A model generated the notes under the pieces. The model worked only from the letters and a program-made list of their open reading frames with translations, made no database searches and was not told the origin of the DNA. Positions 61,880-64,000 of a stretch of 64,000 bases of DNA are shown piece after piece. The stretch is from Welwitschia mirabilis (taxonomy: Eukaryota; Gnetophyta; Gnetopsida; Welwitschiales). Every line of letters begins with the position of its first letter. Positions within the stretch are counted from its first letter, which is position 1. The translations under genes and the position numbers were made by a program. Location: the NCBI GenBank assembly GCA_051453625.1, contig JBOZIK010000001.1:264837251-264901250 (forward strand). The letters are read 5' to 3'.

Positions 61880-62540
61880 ATTTGATGATAACTATGAAAG
61901 AAGAGTTAAATTAGTTTAAAAGATGTAATGATATTTCAAAACATATTCTAAGGCCACTAGATAGACTAGTAATAGAAGCAAAATGGGTATTAAAAAATAA
62001 GATAGATGACAATAGAATGTCATCAGAAATAAAGAAAGATTTATGGCAAAAATTACAACCAAAAAATGGGATTAACTTTAATAAGACCTTTTTACTAATG
62101 TCATGCATGGAATTAATCAAGATGCTTCTAGCTTTCATATGTATCAAGAGGTTTGAGCTCTATCAAATGAATATCAATAGTGCCCTCTTGAATTAAATAC
62201 TATAAGATGAGGACATATTAAGAAACATAAAGGTTTTATAATTCTTAGATTATATTTATAGGTTGAAAAATAATCTTTATGGACTTAATAAAGCTCTTAG
62301 ATCTTGGTATAAAGGGCTTTCAGGTCATCTAATAGATAATGGATTCAAAAGAGATACATCTAATATTATTTTATTTATTAAAATAGATGGTAAAGAGTTT
62401 ACTATTATGAAATTTTATGTAGATAACATTATATTTGGTGCTACTAATAAATTATTATTTAAGAATTTTTCCAAGACATGTGAAAGGAATTTGAAATAAG
62501 CCTTAAGAGAGACATGAGAAACTTCTTGGATCTATAACTT
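61880..62540 (+). pseudogene. pol: Copia-E reverse transcriptase (degenerate)
   Basis: 'LVIEAKWVLKNKI' near 61970 opens the RT domain. 'CIKRFELYQMNINSALLN' near 62140 corresponds to the copia RT core (Q-M-D-V-x-x-A-F-L-N) with the catalytic Asp changed to Asn. The open stretch 62263-62499 carries KNNLYGLNKALRSWYKGLSG and the active site YVDN at 62416-62427, where YVDD has lost its second Asp. The enzyme could not function. Confidence 0.8.
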
Positions 62541-63352
62541 ATGTAATATAAGATAAGGTACATTTATTTTACAAAATAAGTATATTAAGAATTTACTAGT
62601 TAAATATGGATTACAAAATTATAAGATAAAATACATACCTATGAATTAAGGAATAAAGTTGGATAAATATGAGCATCATAAGAAGATCTATCAAAAGCTA
62701 TACATAGGTATTATTAGTAGTTTATTTTATCTTACTATGAGTAGGCTAGACATATTATTAAGTATATGTATTTATGCTTGTTATTAAAGTAATCCTAGAA
62801 AATCAATATAACTACTATTAAGAGAATATTTCATTATTTAAAAGGTACCACTCATTGGGGAATTTAATACTTAAGGGACTCCTACCTTGATCTAGTAGGG
62901 TATTTTAATGTAGATTAGGTAGGTTAGAAGGATCATAGAAGAAGAATAAGCAAAGGTGACTACATATTGGGATAATATTTGGTATTATGAAGTAGCAAGA
63001 AAAAACAATTAGCTACTCTCTCAGCCATTAATATTAAGCACATTCTTATTATAAGTCGTTATGCATAGGTGCTCTGTACCAAAGCAACTCTCAAAAAATT
63101 TTGGATTCAAAATGAATAACATTATAATCTATTATGATAACAAAAGTAAATCAACATATTTAAGAATCTTATTTAACATTCTAAAACAAAGCATATTGAG
63201 ATTAGACATCATTTACTTTAAGAATATATACAAAAAATTAATATTATTTTGGAATATATCAAGATGGAGGATTAATTAGCAAATGTGTTTACTAAGTTAT
63301 TGGATGGAGAAAAGTTGTTTAAGCTCTACCAAAACATGGGGATTAGGTTTTA
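62541..63352 (+). pseudogene. pol: Copia-E RNase H (degenerate)
   Basis: In order: RIFHYLKGTTHWGI near 62830, 'SYLDLVGYFNVD' near 62885 (the G-Y-x-D site altered), 'SSKKKQLATLSAIN', 'HSKTKHIEIRHHLL' near 63175, and LANVFTKLLDGEKLFKLYQN near 63275. The last block is the conserved C-terminus and fixes the end of pol. Confidence 0.75.
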
Positions 63353-64000
63353 CATAATCAAGTAAGTTAGTATGTAATAATTTTTCAATTTCAACTTAGC
63401 ATATCATTTATGTTATCATTTGAGAGTTGAGATAAAATAAGTGATATTTTAAGTTTATCTTAAGCTTGTATTTTAATTTGAGATTTTTATAGCTTATAAA
63501 ATGGCTTATATCCTATTAATTATGAGTTGAGTTTTCTAATAATGTATTCAAACTAAGGAATTATAGAAGGTTTAAAGAATATAAGGTTAGATGTCTTTTA
63601 AGAGTGTAGATGTTTATGATGAAGATGTCTTTCATGCATGAAGACATCTTTGAATTCTAGTCACCAAAAAATGAGGCTATAAATCTTTCAAGTAGGTAGA
63701 TCTCTACCTTTTTTATTTTAAATATCTTTCAAAGGGTTTATTTCTTTAACACTATGAATTTAAAAAATGAAAAATATGTACCAAAACTAGGGTTTAAACC
63801 TCTTTTTAAGTGAGAACAGAATCAATTCTTATTTTCACTCCTTTTTGTATTCAGTATTCTTATTAGTATGGATAAAAGTTATTATTTTTTTAAGTTTCTC
63901 TAAATAGACATCTTTTTTTCTAATAGAAGTCTACATAGTAAGTAAGAATAGGTGAAAATATCTTACAATTGTAAATTTTTAATGGTTATTAGTTTTCATT
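63353..64000 (+). promoter_or_regulatory. Copia-E post-pol region with promoter-like module, cut by window end
   Basis: After pol, AGATGTCT/GACATCT motifs cluster at 63588-63650, followed by a TATA-like 'ggctataaatc' near 63678. The order matches the module upstream of the accessory ORF in Copia-A. The ORF itself would begin near or beyond the right edge. Confidence 0.4.

Noticed and set aside
1-64000. tRNA or rRNA genes, CRISPR arrays, bacterial operons
   Set aside because: None was recognised. The repeats are dispersed retroelement parts, and the sequence is plant-like.

Overview
The window looks like an intergenic, heterochromatin-type stretch of a flowering-plant nuclear genome. It is strongly AT-rich. 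I find no intact host gene, and the recognisable coding content is decayed LTR retrotransposon gag, protease, integrase, reverse transcriptase (RT) and RNase H. Primer-binding sites (PBS) match plant tRNA-iMet (TGGTATCAGAGC) in the copia elements and tRNA-Asp (TGGCGCCGTTGCCGGGGA) in the gypsy elements. The species cannot be named from this. Twelve runs of N mark a draft assembly, and some look like false gaps.

Layout, left to right. 1-1560 is a fragment of a gypsy family. 1700-3230 is LTR-like. 6056-10790 is Gypsy-1 (5' LTR, PBS, gag, protease). 12257-31062 is Copia-A, a minus-strand SIRE-like element. Its left LTR is split by Gypsy-2 (13072-22175), a plus-strand gag-protease element without RT. 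31600-33690 holds repeated LTR-like blocks. 34454-41117 is Copia-B, a plus-strand element with recognisable gag, protease, integrase, RT and RNase H. 43680-45510 is an unrecognised coding-like relic. 48192-56591 is Copia-D, a minus-strand SIRE-like element that kept gag and protease but lost integrase, RT and RNase H. From about 58240 to the right edge is Copia-E, a plus-strand SIRE-like element whose 3' end lies outside the window.

The most interesting pattern concerns accessory genes. Copia-A (22881-24010) and Copia-D (50324-51364) carry, in sense between their core genes and the 3' LTR, related ORFs of about 350-375 codons. The residue pattern resembles the domain called 'putative plant transposon protein'. 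Gypsy-2 has a possible third example in a locally GC-richer patch (19722-20280). In Copia-A and Copia-D, the DNA just upstream of the accessory ORF repeats the short motif found in that element's own LTR (GACATCT in A, GTCGAC in D), followed by a TATA-like box. Copia-E shows the same kind of module at the right edge. This suggests an accessory gene with its own LTR-derived promoter that can outlive the polymerase genes.

All elements are dead. Most stop codons in Copia-B, and the mismatches in primer sites and in three of four target-site duplications, are C-to-T or G-to-A changes, as expected from long-term cytosine methylation.
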